Origin: Psychrosphaera algicola
GTDB lineage: Bacteria > Pseudomonadota > Gammaproteobacteria > Enterobacterales > Alteromonadaceae
Reading direction: 5' to 3'
Assembly: GCF_028401425.1 (NCBI RefSeq)
Contig: NZ_JAQOMS010000002.1
Span: 3,286,001 to 3,350,000, forward strand
Length of the DNA stretch: 64,000 nucleotides
Shown here in pieces: positions 10,173 through 20,505 of the stretch. Position numbers and translations under genes: made by a program. How positions within the stretch are numbered: the first letter of the stretch is position 1; each line of letters begins with the position of its first letter. The notes under the pieces were generated by a model that worked only from the letters and a program-made list of their open reading frames with translations, was not told the origin of the DNA and did not search any database.

Positions 10173-10302
10173 GTGATCTCATTTGTAATGAACTCAAATT
10201 ACCGCGTAACTCAACACGGTAAATAAGGGTATGCTGGTCATGATAAGAGTGAATGAACGCGACCACAAGTAAATGTATCACTTCAATCAAATATAACCCC
10301 AT

Positions 10303-10322
10303 AAAAGCGTGCCAATTTGGCA
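10303..10322 (-). terminator. Terminator-like hairpin after the cyclophilin gene
   Basis: GTGCCAATTTGGCAC at 10307-10321 is a near-perfect palindrome immediately after the stop codon on the minus strand, followed by GCTTTT in that direction. Confidence 0.5.
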
Positions 10323-11204
10323 CTATTTGATGAGGTTATTCGCCGTAGGTGTCGCGTTAACACTTGGCTGGTAATAACAAACATCGATATTTCCATTCCT
10401 AGGGTACGTATAAAACTCATGGGTCCGGTTTTTAGACGAGTCGATTCGTTGTTGAAATGCAGCCGATTCGACCATTTGTACCTTTACGGTATATTGCTTG
10501 TTTGTAGTTAATGTATCGCCAATGTGCGCACTGTTAATCATTCCTTTTGGTTGGTCGCTATCAATTATGCCCCCTTGAGCTTATCTCCTCGAGGCAGTCG
10601 TTGTACAACGTCCATACCGAAAACAACTCGACCAAACACCGACATATTACGGTCGAGATGACGCGGAGCGTGCCCTATGACGATATAAAACTCAGAACTG
10701 GCACTATCAGCACCGTTGCCCCTTGCCATCGCCACTGTGCCGGAGCAGTGCAAAACCACTGTTCATTAGTTGTAAGATCACGGCCAGCGGGAACTGAATT
10801 AATAAAGCCCGTTTGTGGAGCCAATAGATCGGGGCTTTGGATTAAGGTAAAGCTATCTGAGACTGGCTGGGTAAACTCGGCCTTTAATGGCTGTTTAAAT
10901 TTAGAGGGTTTTCCTTTTACATTATTCCATTCGCCTTCACCTTCACCGGCTTGAGCAACAAAGCCTTCAATGACTCGGTAAAAGGGAGGCCGTTATACCA
11001 TTGGCTGCTGACGAGTTGCTTAAACTGTTCAACATGTTTTGGTGATACCTGTGGCAATAGTTGAATGATCACTAAACCTTCGGTGGTTTCTAAATAGACT
11101 AAGTCTGACTGCGAAACTGAATATTCGTTTTCTTGGCTTATTGCCGCTGAGCAGAAAATAAAAAACAAAAGCCCAAATGTGGCTTTACTGGTTTTGGCCA
11201 ACAT
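10323..11204 (-). CDS. Secreted cyclophilin-type peptidyl-prolyl isomerase (three frameshifts)
   Basis: After a signal peptide (residues 1-23, ending SAAISQ) comes a cyclophilin domain for periplasmic proline isomerisation. The pieces in order are LETTEGLVIIQLLPQVSPKH, then FYRVIEGFVAQAGEG, then GTVAMARGNGADSASSEFYI, then MSVFGRVVFGMDVV. These match the cyclophilin core with its catalytic Arg in YRVI. Frames change near 10983, 10757 and 10565; the last is a run of five G. The C-terminal extension ending in ATPTANNLIK follows a DVC motif. About 290 residues when joined. Confidence 0.8.
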
Positions 11205-11349
11205 ACGTTCACTCCAGTGAGCAGATTGATTTTAAGCCGATACTGTGACCTTTTTTATACGCCAATTCAATACATCGATGTTGTTCTAGACTTTACCAAT
11301 TGTGCATTTTGTAAATACTAGATGCCAACCTTAACGGATATACACTGGT

Positions 11350-11768
11350 CTAAAAAGCGAATCCTGCACTTAACCAAATTACATTTTTGGCGCCATCGGT
11401 GCTAAAAAACCGTCGCCATCAGTATCCGGCATATGGCCCAAATCTAGTCCAACTCGGAAACCATCAGTTAAACTTTGTGGGTAGTAGTTAATATTTAGAG
11501 AATAAACCGATCGTATGGTAGCTGTATATGTCGCCCCGATTGACCAATTACTGTTAAGCAAATAATCATAGCCTGCGCTAGCGCCTATTAAACCAACCGC
11601 ACCTCGCAAAAGATGCTGCTCTTTCTGTAGTGAGATTTGATAGCCAATTAAACCGGAATACTGTAATCCTGTTCCTAGGTTATGGTTTAGTTCACTTGCT
11701 TTGACAACGCAGCTACTAAAAACGGCCAAAAGAAAAATAAATCTGAGTTGCAAAATAGGTCGGTGCAT
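11350..11768 (-). CDS. Small outer-membrane beta-barrel-like protein (C-terminus recovered by frameshift)
   Basis: A signal peptide (about 24 residues, ending VKAS) is followed by glycine-rich alternating segments such as GLIGYQISLQKEQ and WSIGATYTATIRSVYSLNINYYP. As read, it ends at 11379 with APMAPKM. A one-base slip in the T6 run near 11405 opens another frame ending ...IWLSAGFAF at 11350. A final aromatic Phe is the usual barrel assembly signal, so this end is more credible. Family not recognised; close to conserved small barrels of unknown role in Alteromonadales. Confidence 0.6.
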
Positions 11769-11821
11769 TGTGTCTCTCTTTGGTGGCCTAAAGGGAGGCC
11801 AATACTGGTTTTTTGATCGAG

Positions 11822-12538
11822 TTATTCATTGGTTTGATATTTAGACAATAACGTTTTTTGCTCAGCGGCATTAACAATTTTTGTGAGTTTTCCATTTTTT
11901 GTCATTTCAATGATTTTTGCGTCAACAATTGGAACAAGATGTTTGTGGTCAAGATGGATGTAATGATACAAATCGAAAGTCGCTAACGGTTTTTTAATAG
12001 CGATTACGTTTTTTAAACCAAGTTCTTTAAGTGCCATTAAACCATCAATGGTATTGGTTAATGCAACGTCAACGCGGCCTGAATCAACCATGCGCATTAT
12101 CTCAATGGTTGAGTTCATGTCTATCACCTGAGAGTGGCCCTCAGTAATTCTGTTTGTATGTTTTACTCCACGAACTTTTGCGACAAAGTATTTTTCTAGA
12201 TGGTCTTTGTTCTCAATTACGATATCTTTGTCTTTATGCACAAAGGCTGTGGTCTCAAGGTAGTAATAAGGCGTTGGTACTCTTATTGTGGTTGGGTTTT
12301 CAATACCATAACTGAATATCCTCATTATTTCGCCATCACTAACGCCAGAAGTTGCTGAGAGCTGAGCACGTTGAGCCGGCAGCGGTGTAATGCTAATGAC
12401 GATACCAAGCTCTGAATATATTTGGGGTAAAACAATGCGACCAACTTCTTGCTCGGTTAAAAAATTAATGGATGAAAAATGAAATTCTTCTGCAAAACTA
12501 TTCCCAATAAATAACAACAAAACCGCAAATAATTTCAT
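11822..12538 (-). CDS. Periplasmic substrate-binding-type protein (SBP_bac_3-like)
   Basis: About 238 residues. The start at 12538 (MKLFAVLLLFIGNSFA) is chosen because GGAG lies just before it and it gives a clean signal peptide; an upstream ATG at 12580 does not. The body resembles family-3 solute-binding domains, with SGVSDGEIMR and DSGRVDVALTNTIDG. No ABC permease is near. Orphan proteins of this kind are common in Alteromonadales, and their ligands are unknown. A hairpin lies upstream of it. Confidence 0.75.
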   Translation of the reverse strand: MKLFAVLLLFIGNSFAEEFHFSSINFLTEQEVGRIVLPQIYSELGIVISITPLPAQRAQLSATSGVSDGEIMRIFSYGIENPTTIRVPTPYYYLETTAFVHKDKDIVIENKDHLEKYFVAKVRGVKHTNRITEGHSQVIDMNSTIEIMRMVDSGRVDVALTNTIDGLMALKELGLKNVIAIKKPLATFDLYHYIHLDHKHLVPIVDAKIIEMTKNGKLTKIVNAAEQKTLLSKYQTNE

Positions 12539-12567
12539 TGGGTCTCCGCAAGTTATAAAATACAAAT

Positions 12568-12588
12568 GTCGATTTTTCAAAAATCGAC
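12568..12588 (-). terminator. Perfect hairpin between DUF2956 gene and the binding protein
   Basis: GTCGATTTTT and AAAAATCGAC form a 10-bp inverted repeat around one base. It may end transcription of the DUF2956 gene, but no long T run follows. Confidence 0.45.
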
Positions 12589-12609
12589 TTTATTCAATGA
12601 CTGATTGAA

Positions 12610-12942
12610 CTAGATGATGTTTATAAATTGTAGGACATTTATAATTAAACTGACGGCTAATATTAGATTAATAATCAAATAATTGTGGTTTGGACGATTG
12701 GTGACCACATTGTCGTTATTAGGCTGAGGGTGTTCAGATTGTATTTTGGTTTCTAGTTTCTTTCGCTTTTTGTCTAAATCTCGTGATTTGGCTTTATGTC
12801 TCTTTTTGTACTCGGCGATGCCTTTTTCGATGCCTTTAGCAATCAACTTAGTTTGCTCTTTGGTTTGATTTGGTTTTTGTGTCGCTTTGGCAATTGTCAT
12901 CGCTTCGTTTTCGGTTTGTGCTGAAATGGTGTTTTTTGTCAT
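12610..12942 (-). CDS. DUF2956-like protein with C-terminal membrane anchor, 110 aa
   Basis: The N-terminal half (ENEAMTIAKATQKPNQTKEQTKLIAKGI) matches my memory of the DUF2956 family of Vibrio, Shewanella and Alteromonas. The middle is a highly charged, probably helical KKRHKAKSRDLDKKRKKLE stretch, and the last 20 residues form one membrane helix. Function unknown. It is divergent from the mscS-like gene, with start codons 77 bases apart. Confidence 0.75.
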   Translation of the reverse strand: MTKNTISAQTENEAMTIAKATQKPNQTKEQTKLIAKGIEKGIAEYKKRHKAKSRDLDKKRKKLETKIQSEHPQPNNDNVVTNRPNHNYLIINLILAVSLIINVLQFINII

Positions 12943-13018
12943 ACAGATTTTGGTTTCTCATCAAATTTGGTTTAACCTACTGCCATTCAGTTGTAATTTC
13001 AAATTGAGGTTTTCTTTT

Positions 13019-14084
13019 ATGGAATGGATGCGAGAACTACTTGATCCAAATAATTATTATTTCCAACAGTTTTTTGCCTTATTCACGTCCATTGTTTCGT
13101 TACTTATTCTGCGTACTTTTAAAGGACGATTAATTAATAGAAGTAAACAATCTCTCCTCAATGCCAGTGTTTATGCATTGTATTTACCCGCGAAGTTTTT
13201 TCTTATTTTGCTGTCGACCTTAGCACTTAATTGATTTGATCAACGTGCTCGGTGGTGATTATTTTGAGTTTGATAAATACCCAATTGTGCAATTACTCGC
13301 GGTCTTGCATTTAAGTTGGTATGGCTTCCGAGTCGTTAATACTATTGAAAGTGAAACATTAAACGAAACAGAACCGACAATGCTTGACGCAACGGCAGTA
13401 ATTGGAATTGCGAAGATATTTCGTTTGCTCCTTGCGGTGATCTGCATGATTGTCGCGTTTGATCTGCTAGGTCTCGACCCTCGGGGATTAATTGCAGTAG
13501 GTAGTGTCTCAGGCGCAGCCTTAGCTTTTGCATCAAAGGACTTGGTATCAAATTGGTTTGGTGGTGTGATGTTGTACTTAGACAAACCGTTTAAAGTGGG
13601 CGATTGGATCCGAAGCCCTGACCGCGAAATTGAAGGTACGGTTGAGTATATTGGCTGGCGGATCACTCGGATTAAAACATTTGATAGACGGCCTTTATAT
13701 GTCCCAAATGCAATGTTTAATAACATTACAGTGCAAAATCCGTCGAGAATGACGCACCGTAGGATCAATGAAACAATAGGTGTTCGCTATGATGATGTGG
13801 AACAAGTGCATGATATTGTGGATGCAATTCGGAACTATATTAGCGGATCTGATTTAATTGCTCAGGACCAAGTGATCATTGTTAATTTTAATGGCTTTGG
13901 TACTTCGTCGCTTAATATTTTGGTTTACTGTATGACCAAAACGATTGACTGGGTTACGTTTCATCAACATAAAGAAACACTATTGCTAGATATTGCGGGC
14001 ATTGTTGAAAGTCATGGGGCAGAGTTTGCGTTCCCAACTCAAACAATAAAAATGGCAGTTGCAGAACCAGAACCAGAAGCTTAA
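13019..14084 (+). CDS. Small-conductance mechanosensitive channel, MscS family (one frameshift)
   Basis: About 355 residues. Three N-terminal membrane helices lead to the pore helix with GSVSGAALAFASKDLVSNWFGG, the MscS signature, then the beta domain KPFKVGDWI and FDRRPLYVPNAMF. The start ATG 13019 has GAGG 12 bases before it. The frame moves near 13230 (ALN to LINVLGG). The channel releases solutes on hypo-osmotic shock. It overlaps the convergent cyclase gene by four bases with no terminator between. Confidence 0.85.
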
Positions 14085-15281
14085 CCAGCACATACTTGGT
14101 TTCTGCCATTTGCCTTCGCAGCGAGTAAAGCTTGATCGGCAAGTTTAATGGTTAAGTCGATATCCGGAATATCCCAAACTTCCGCGACACCAAAACTTGC
14201 CGTAACCCTAATTTGTCCCTTGTGAGTGTTAACGCGGATTGCGCGCACTAAATGCCGCAATTCTTCTGCAAAATCGAGGCCTTTCTTTAGGCCATGGTTG
14301 TGCAATAAAATCGTAAATTCTTCCCCGCCAAATCTGGCGGCAATACCCAATTCTCCGGTATGTCGAGTGATAAGGGTCGCAATCTCGACAATAACCAAAT
14401 CACCAATATCATGACCATAATTATCATTAATGCGTTTAAAAAGTCGATGTCGCACATGATGATGGAATGCGGTTCTTTGTCAAAATCCATATGGCAGTCT
14501 TTAACTTTATCGAAAAAGTACCTGCGGTTATAGATCCCCGTGAGCGGGTCGCGGATTGATAATTCATAGTGCTGATTAATCGTGTCTGACATAAGCAAAG
14601 ATTGTAATCCGCCCATCATCATTAATACGGATAACACCTGCAGTAATAGCAATACGCTCATGTACTGGTAGTTGTTTGGAATATAAACATAGGCGATTGG
14701 AACCGTAACAAAACACATGATGGCAAAATAGACGGCAATTTTTAACGACTTCTCACCAAAAGTGGGTGGGCGTGTTTTATCGTGCCAAATAATGGTGAGC
14801 GATGTTGCCAAAATGTAGATAGAATTTAAAGCGTGATTTGTAGAACGTGCGAGCTGGCTGTCGTCTAAAAAAAGGTATAAGCCGACTTGAGACACTACAA
14901 AAATAGAGATGTGTGTTATTGCTTTGGGACATTGGTGGATATGATGATACTGACTAATTCGCCAATGTAACCCAAATTTTAAAGCATATAAATTGCCTAG
15001 AAAGAACAAATTAGCGATTAAAATTGATAAAAGTTCAGGAATAAATGGCCGGAATAAATAAAAACAAAAAGCAAAACAAGTAAGGAAAAAAATAACGAGA
15101 AATAGCGAGTCACTATTTTAGCATTAGTCGATTCGGCAACAGGACTAAACATCATAAATGCAGCGGATATGATACTGCTGCATAAAATTACGATGATAAA
15201 AGTAAGTTGTCCTATTAATTCAGCTGTCAATCGCGTCTCCTGAAACGTATTTAAAAAGTCACGTAATAGACTTAAAGACAT
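14081..15281 (-). CDS. Membrane-bound diguanylate cyclase, GGDEF (two frameshifts)
   Basis: The N-terminal two thirds hold five or six membrane helices in a 7TM-like sensor. The GGDEF domain follows with RDPLTGIYNRRYFF, CDIDFFKRINDNYGHDIGD and the active loop ARFGGEEF. The product is cyclic di-GMP. No RxxD inhibitory site precedes the active loop. Frames change near 15012 and near 14450 (in a run of T/A), so three pieces must be joined to about 400 residues. The 5' end overlaps hemY by 23 bases, so it may be co-transcribed downstream of the haem genes. Confidence 0.85.
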
Positions 15282-16449
15282 CTACACTGTAGCGTAATTC
15301 ACCTAACTCAGCTAGAACCATGGCGTATAAACGCTTGTCTACCAAGTTGTTATTGGAATAAACAACTTGTTCGAGGGCTTGTTTTGCCAGCTGAAAATCT
15401 TTTTGTCCGGCAGCTAGATAAGCATAAATAGTTAATAGTGTTTTATTATCCGGTTGCTTGGTGATGTGTTTCTGTATTTGCGAAAACAGCAGATCCATTG
15501 ACACAAACGTCGTATTTTTGAATATATGTCGGATCACTTCTAGCAACCAATCCTGTTGCTTCAATAAATCGTTTTCCAATAATATCGGTTCAATAAGTTG
15601 GCTCTGTTGTTGTTCTGACAACGCTAAGATGTAAGACGTTTGTAATGCTCTATCTGACCTAATCGCTTTGTGCCAACCGGTCCAAACCGTCTGAAGTTGA
15701 TTAATGGAAAACGCAGAGATATAGCGCGTAAATGCTTTGTAGAACATGGTTTGATTAAGCTGCTGTAATTCATCAAAGGCGTTAACGTCACTGTGTTTTT
15801 TAGCCAGTTTATTTAGACGAGGTAAATGGCTAGCCACTTCATTCCAGTTAAAGTTTTGAGCATACACGCTTAAACATAATTGTTGAAAAGGCAGTGGTTG
15901 TTTGGCAATAGGTAATTTTAGGCTTTGCACTAGCAGGTTCGCGTCTTCATATTTGTGCGCTTTCATAAGTCCGGCTAAGGTCGCAAATGGGGTAGTTAAC
16001 TTAGTATCTTTTGCTATGTCGTCGGTCAGCAGTAAAGTATCTGACTCATTTAATTGAGCACGGCATACGCCCGTAAGTTTATTTGCAGATTCCAATCGTT
16101 CGGTGCGTTTTACTCTGGCAAATTGATTAATTGCTTGCTGCCATTGGCCCAACGTCATGTAGTCAATTCCGGCTTGGAGGTAATTTGCCTGATTTTTATT
16201 TTGACGTGACTGCCACCACAAAGTAGGCAAAATCAATGTGGTATAAACCAGCTTTAATAGCCAAACCACCATCCATAACGCAACAACAAACATGACAATA
16301 GTAGCGCCAAATTCGACAATACTGCCTTCGATTGTGTAGTTGCCTATCGCAATTAACACGTAGCCTTGGTCGCCTTTAATATTCGGCGCAAATATTAGAA
16401 ACAGTCCAATAATTAAAAGCGCTACGATTTGCTTAGTAAATTTCATCAT
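15259..16449 (-). CDS. hemY: HemY, TPR membrane protein of the haem operon
   Basis: 396 residues: two N-terminal membrane helices, the segment APNIKGDQGYVLIAIGNYTIE of HemY, then helical TPR-like repeats to the end. HemY of gammaproteobacteria is an inner-membrane protein linked to protoporphyrin synthesis or acting as a scaffold for haem enzymes. It follows hemX by ten bases. The frame is intact, one of the few long genes in the window without an indel. Confidence 0.9.
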   Translation of the reverse strand: MMKFTKQIVALLIIGLFLIFAPNIKGDQGYVLIAIGNYTIEGSIVEFGATIVMFVVALWMVVWLLKLVYTTLILPTLWWQSRQNKNQANYLQAGIDYMTLGQWQQAINQFARVKRTERLESANKLTGVCRAQLNESDTLLLTDDIAKDTKLTTPFATLAGLMKAHKYEDANLLVQSLKLPIAKQPLPFQQLCLSVYAQNFNWNEVASHLPRLNKLAKKHSDVNAFDELQQLNQTMFYKAFTRYISAFSINQLQTVWTGWHKAIRSDRALQTSYILALSEQQQSQLIEPILLENDLLKQQDWLLEVIRHIFKNTTFVSMDLLFSQIQKHITKQPDNKTLLTIYAYLAAGQKDFQLAKQALEQVVYSNNNLVDKRLYAMVLAELGELRYSVDVFKSIT

Positions 16450-16458
16450 CGCTATAAC

Positions 16459-17868
16459 CTATTGCCCAGACATGCGCGATTGTTGGCGCGAGACATAATT
16501 AGTTAATTCAGACTGACTGCCCAATTTGGTTGGCAAGTTGAGTTCGATGTTGCGGTTTTGCAATTCGCTTAAGGTATTGATAGTTGCAACCACCTGTGGG
16601 TCGTTTAGGTCAAAATATTGCTGCATCCAAGATAGACTCCGTACAATACCATCGTTATATAATGCGTTGTTTTGCAACAAAATATTTTGCTGTGCTATTA
16701 ACAACTGGCGTGTAATATTTGCTCTAATAAACCATTGTTGCTGAGCCGGAATTTGCGGTTCTATGGCAAGTTCTCGATGTTTAATCGTGACAAAGTTTGT
16801 CATAAATCGATTAAAACTGGTTTTTAAGTTGGCCTGCCAATCTTGAATTTCATCAGACACAGCCGAGTCTGGTTCGATCGCCGTTGCTGTTGGGATATAT
16901 ATATGTGAGAACTTTAAGGTATTCACTTGGTCGAGAATACCAGACAGGCTTAAATATAAACTGTCTCGGTCTGGTTGTTTAGCGCCATGGAGTTTTGCAA
17001 CATCTTCACTGATGCTTTGGCGAAGTGGAAAAACACTTGGGTCATTCATTGCAGCCAGTCGATTATTGGCATTTGCTAGCAACATTAGGGCAGTGTCGAC
17101 ATCCTGATCGATAATGATTTTTCGCTCAGCTAGGTTAACTAAGTATAAGGCTTCAGAGGCTAACCATTCGTTCGGTTGGCTTTGGCCTAATTCTTTTACT
17201 CGATTGGTTAACGTTTTCACATTATTCGCAATCGATTTATCCTGACTTTGTTGGGCTTTCAGTTGGCTATTAAGTTGACCACTTAATTGACTGATTTGCG
17301 ATTTAAGGTTTTTGATTTCTGCGACATTATTATTAACCGCTTGTTGGTTTAACGTTTCAACCTGACTTTGCGTTTTAAGCCACATTTGGCCCTGCCACCA
17401 GACAAAACCAATGGCTCCGATTGCAACAAAACTGAGCAATAAGGCAAAAACCGCTGTTTTACTTAATCTTGAATTGGACTCTTTTGACGTATTGTGAGGT
17501 TTCGCCGTTTGTTTTGGCGTAGGCTCAGTTTGCGCCGTTTTATGTTCGGTTTTCGAGGTAGGTTTTGATTTGGTCTGGGTTTTAGACTCTGTTGCTTTAG
17601 GGTTTGTCGCTGTTTCTGGTGGTGTTGTCGCCGTTGCTTTCGCCGCTATTTTTTCTTTTTCTTTAGCGATAGCTTCGTTTTCGGCACGTACTTGTTGCTC
17701 GAGTTTCTTTAACGCCTCATTGCTTTTATTTTGAGCTTCATCAACGGATTTTTCCGACGTGTCTGGTTTTTTCAACGCGGCTTCTTGTTTCTGTTTGTCT
17801 TTATTCAAAGCAGGCGCTTCCTTACTAGAAGATTGCGTTGTTGAGGTTTTGTTATCTTTATTACTCAT
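16459..17868 (-). CDS. hemX: HemX-like membrane protein
   Basis: From ATG 17868 (MSNKDNKTSTTQ) the protein has a long Lys/Thr/Pro-rich cytoplasmic region, one membrane helix (AVFALLLSFVAIGAIGFVWW), a coiled coil (LNQQAVNNNVAEIKNLKSQ) and a helical C-terminal domain with EALYLVNLAERKII. That layout is HemX, once called uroporphyrinogen-III methyltransferase but lacking that catalytic domain. The same frame extends upstream into the hemD C-terminus without a stop; see hemD. About 469 residues. Confidence 0.88.
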   Translation of the reverse strand: MSNKDNKTSTTQSSSKEAPALNKDKQKQEAALKKPDTSEKSVDEAQNKSNEALKKLEQQVRAENEAIAKEKEKIAAKATATTPPETATNPKATESKTQTKSKPTSKTEHKTAQTEPTPKQTAKPHNTSKESNSRLSKTAVFALLLSFVAIGAIGFVWWQGQMWLKTQSQVETLNQQAVNNNVAEIKNLKSQISQLSGQLNSQLKAQQSQDKSIANNVKTLTNRVKELGQSQPNEWLASEALYLVNLAERKIIIDQDVDTALMLLANANNRLAAMNDPSVFPLRQSISEDVAKLHGAKQPDRDSLYLSLSGILDQVNTLKFSHIYIPTATAIEPDSAVSDEIQDWQANLKTSFNRFMTNFVTIKHRELAIEPQIPAQQQWFIRANITRQLLIAQQNILLQNNALYNDGIVRSLSWMQQYFDLNDPQVVATINTLSELQNRNIELNLPTKLGSQSELTNYVSRQQSRMSGQ

Positions 17869-18700
17869 CGAAATTTCGCCTTGCCATTGGGTTAACAACT
17901 GAATAATCGACTGATTAGTCGTGTGTTCAGAGACTTTTACCTTATTTTTATCAACACCTAACGCTATGACATGGTCACGGATACGGTGACTAATGACAAT
18001 CCAATTTTTATTGGTAAGCGTTGATATCTGTGCCTTATCTACAGCTGACACAACGTTCTCGAAAATGCCATCGGCGATATCGATACTTGTTGCCAATATA
18101 AAGTCGGCAGTAAGCCAGTTTTTTATGTCATTTGTAGCGTGCTTGGTGACTTGACGTTCATATAAATCAACTTCAGTAACGACCCCTAGTTGACTTTCTA
18201 TATGACGTTTAATCACGTCGCGGCCGCCTTTTCCTTTTAGTATGGCGGCGTTAATTTTTTATCGTCGTTTAAATCGGGCAATAAAATTAACGATTCGCTA
18301 TTCGACTCTTCCGGGCAGATGATCTGGTCATTAAGATGACTAAATGCCGCAATCAGTTCATCTCGGCTCCTGGGCCGACGGCAATTATTTTACCTTTGGG
18401 CATAAAAGCAATTTTGTTTTGTAGTAAATACGTCGCAAAATGTCTGACTGCGGTACGACTGACAAAAATCCAAATAAAATCTGGATCAGGGGTATTTTTT
18501 AATAACGCCGTCAAACTTACATCAAGTGTTTCTTTCGCAAATGGGGCTGTCGTTATAATTGGCGCAACTTGTGTTTCCACATTCACTTGTTCGCAGAGTG
18601 CTGAAAGCTCTTCAGCCATAGGCGACGGACGTGTATTGAGTAACCGTGTATTGAGTAATCGTGTATTGGGTAACGCAGCTGCGTCAGTTAATTTGCTCAT
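17869..18700 (-). CDS. hemD: Uroporphyrinogen-III synthase HemD (two frameshifts)
   Basis: HemD closes hydroxymethylbilane to uroporphyrinogen III. The N-terminal part has the LLNTRP start of the family, PFAKETLDVS and FVSRTAVRHF; the C-terminal part has LKGKGGRDVI, ATSIDIADGIFENV and the WIVISHRI stretch. Frames change near 18355 and in the A6 run near 18258 (one A missing). The last frame runs into hemX, so either the two are truly fused or a third indel hides the hemD stop. It starts two bases after the hemC stop. The N-terminus contains a threefold NTRLL repeat. Confidence 0.82.
18631..18675. repeat. Three tandem 15-bp units in hemD
   Basis: Units GTGTATTGAGTAACC, GTGTATTGAGTAATC and GTGTATTGGGTAACG follow each other. 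On the minus strand they encode repeated NTRLL, immediately before the normal LLNTRP start of HemD, so they lengthen the N-terminus without breaking the frame. Confidence 0.85.
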
Positions 18701-18701
18701 T

Positions 18702-19639
18702 TTAAACCGTTTTATACACTTCTGTTAAAATTTTGTCAGCGCCTTTTTCCAACAGTTCATTGGCAAGAATTTCACCTAGTTTTTCTGCGTCAGCACAAGG
18801 ACCAGAAATCTCACCTTCGATGATACTATCGCCATCTAAGCTGCCCACTAAACCTTTAAGTAATAGTTCGTTGTCGATGACTTCAGCATAAGCGCCAATC
18901 GGTACTTGGCAACCACCTTGCAACGCTCGGTTCATGGCGCGTTCTGCGGTCACACGAAATCGAGTTTCAGAGTGTTCTAGTACAGATAGCCATTGTTGTA
19001 CTTGAGTGTCGTCCACTCGACACTCAATGCCAACGGCACCTTGACCATTGGCCGGTAGAATAAACTCAACAGGTAAATACTGCTTAATTCGTTCAATCAT
19101 GCCTAAGCGAATGAGGCCTGCTGAGGCAAGAATGATGGCATCGTATTCGCCTTCATCTAACTTTCTTAGACGAGTATTCACATTGCCGCGTAAGTCTTTA
19201 ATTTTAATATCTGGGCGCAGCGCTTTAATTTGGCACTGACGACGCAGACTCGATGTTCCGACAACGGCGCCGGTCGGCAAACTTTCAAAGTCAGTCACGG
19301 TATTTGAAACAAAGGCGTCACGTGGGTCTTCACGTTCACAAATGGTGTACAACATAAGACCATCTGGGAAGTCGACAGGGACATCTTTCATCGAATGTAC
19401 CGCGATATCAGCTCGGTCTTCTAACATGGCCACTTCGAGTTCTTTAACAAATAGTGCTTTGCCACCTATTTTAGCCAACGGCGTGTCCAAAATTTGATCG
19501 CCTTTTGTTGTCATCGGCACTAACTTAACCGTCAAATTTGGGTGGGCTTGTTCAAGTTTGTCTTTTACGTAATTTGCTTGCCACATAGCTAACGCGCTTC
19601 TCGCGTAGCGATACGTAGAATAGGAGATACAGCTGTCAT
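18702..19639 (-). CDS. hemC: Hydroxymethylbilane synthase HemC (one frameshift near start)
   Basis: HemC polymerises four porphobilinogens. The core shows KDVPVDFPDGLML, GTSSLRRQCQIK, LRGNVNTRLRKLDEGEYDAIILA and the cofactor-binding loop GGCQVPIGAYAE with its Cys. The open frame starts at MWQANYV, but the preceding 50 bases encode PILRIATRE in another frame; one missing A in GAAGCGCG (near 19592) joins them. I choose ATG 19639 as start by comparison with the family; ATG 19654 is possible. First gene of the hemC-D-X-Y run. Confidence 0.92.
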
Positions 19640-19674
19640 TAATTTAGAAACCATCGCTTAAAGTTATAGTCAGA

Positions 19675-19717
19675 GAATACCAGTTAAGACATTATTGCTA
19701 AAGACTAACTGGTATTC
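19675..19717. promoter_or_regulatory. 11-bp inverted repeat upstream of hemC
   Basis: GAATACCAGTT (19675-19685) and AACTGGTATTC (19707-19717) are perfect inverted arms around 21 bases. They lie between the DUF2914 gene and hemC, and could be an operator for the haem operon or a weak terminator; no T run is present on either strand. Confidence 0.45.
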
Positions 19718-19797
19718 TTATTGTTTATGCCTGATATACATCAACTTTACGCTGAAAATAAAGACAATAAAATGTCGTTGTTCATTTTGTTGAAAAC

Positions 19798-20202
19798 TTA
19801 AGGCTCAAATAAAAAAGTCTCAGTCGTTAATATGGTTCCGTCGGCCGCAACAACCATCACTTCCCAACTACCAGAGTGAAAATTAGCATCTAAGTTTTTA
19901 CTTGAACGTGTACGCCAGCGATTAGAACCAATATTAAGCTTAACTTCGGCCTCCAATTTGCCATTTAAAAACCAGCGATGCGTGACGTTCGAATCTGCTT
20001 GATTCATGACTTCAGTAAAGAAAAATACTTTGTTTGTGCCAGAGGGCAAAGTTTGCTCGTTGTAATTATCAACGGGCTCGCGATCGGCAATGGCGGTTGT
20101 AATAATCGCGCGGTTAACCGATGGTGCGATTGTTTCACTAGATGCAGAAAAACTCGATAAAAATACAACAAGGCTAACTAAAGTGTGGATAAAAAATTTC
20201 AT
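19798..20202 (-). CDS. DUF2914 domain secreted protein, 134 aa
   Basis: A signal peptide of about 23 residues is followed by a DUF2914-type beta domain: FFFTEVMNQADSNVTHRWFLNGK, GSNRWRTRSSKNL and SGSWEVMVVAADGTIL. I recognise the HRWFLNGK...RWRT pattern from memory. Function unknown; probably periplasmic. It stands alone upstream of hemC. Confidence 0.75.
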   Translation of the reverse strand: MKFFIHTLVSLVVFLSSFSASSETIAPSVNRAIITTAIADREPVDNYNEQTLPSGTNKVFFFTEVMNQADSNVTHRWFLNGKLEAEVKLNIGSNRWRTRSSKNLDANFHSGSWEVMVVAADGTILTTETFLFEP

Positions 20203-20505
20203 AAGGCTGACCCTTTAATCGATTTAGAATTAACATGCTGAATGTCTTTAGTGGCGTAAAAAATAATGTATTGAATATTACATTAAATCGCACAATTAAT
20301 AGTGTAGTGAAATATTCCGTAAGCGATAAGTAGATTTTTGAGTTTTATGCATATTTAACCATATGCGTGAAGAAAGGGTCGAAAACAGGTGGGGTTTAAC
20401 AACAAAATATTTAGAAACAAATGTTGCAGGAATTTAAAGGTGCCAATAAAACCTGATATTGGCACTCGATAACGTTTATTTCGTGACTATTTATTTTCCG
20501 TTAGC
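20203..20505. other. Intergenic region with one hairpin
   Basis: No gene seen. GTGCCAATA (20440-20448) pairs with TATTGGCAC (20457-20465) beyond the cyaY stop and could end cyaY transcription. The rest is AT-rich and probably contains the DUF2914 promoter. Confidence 0.5.
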
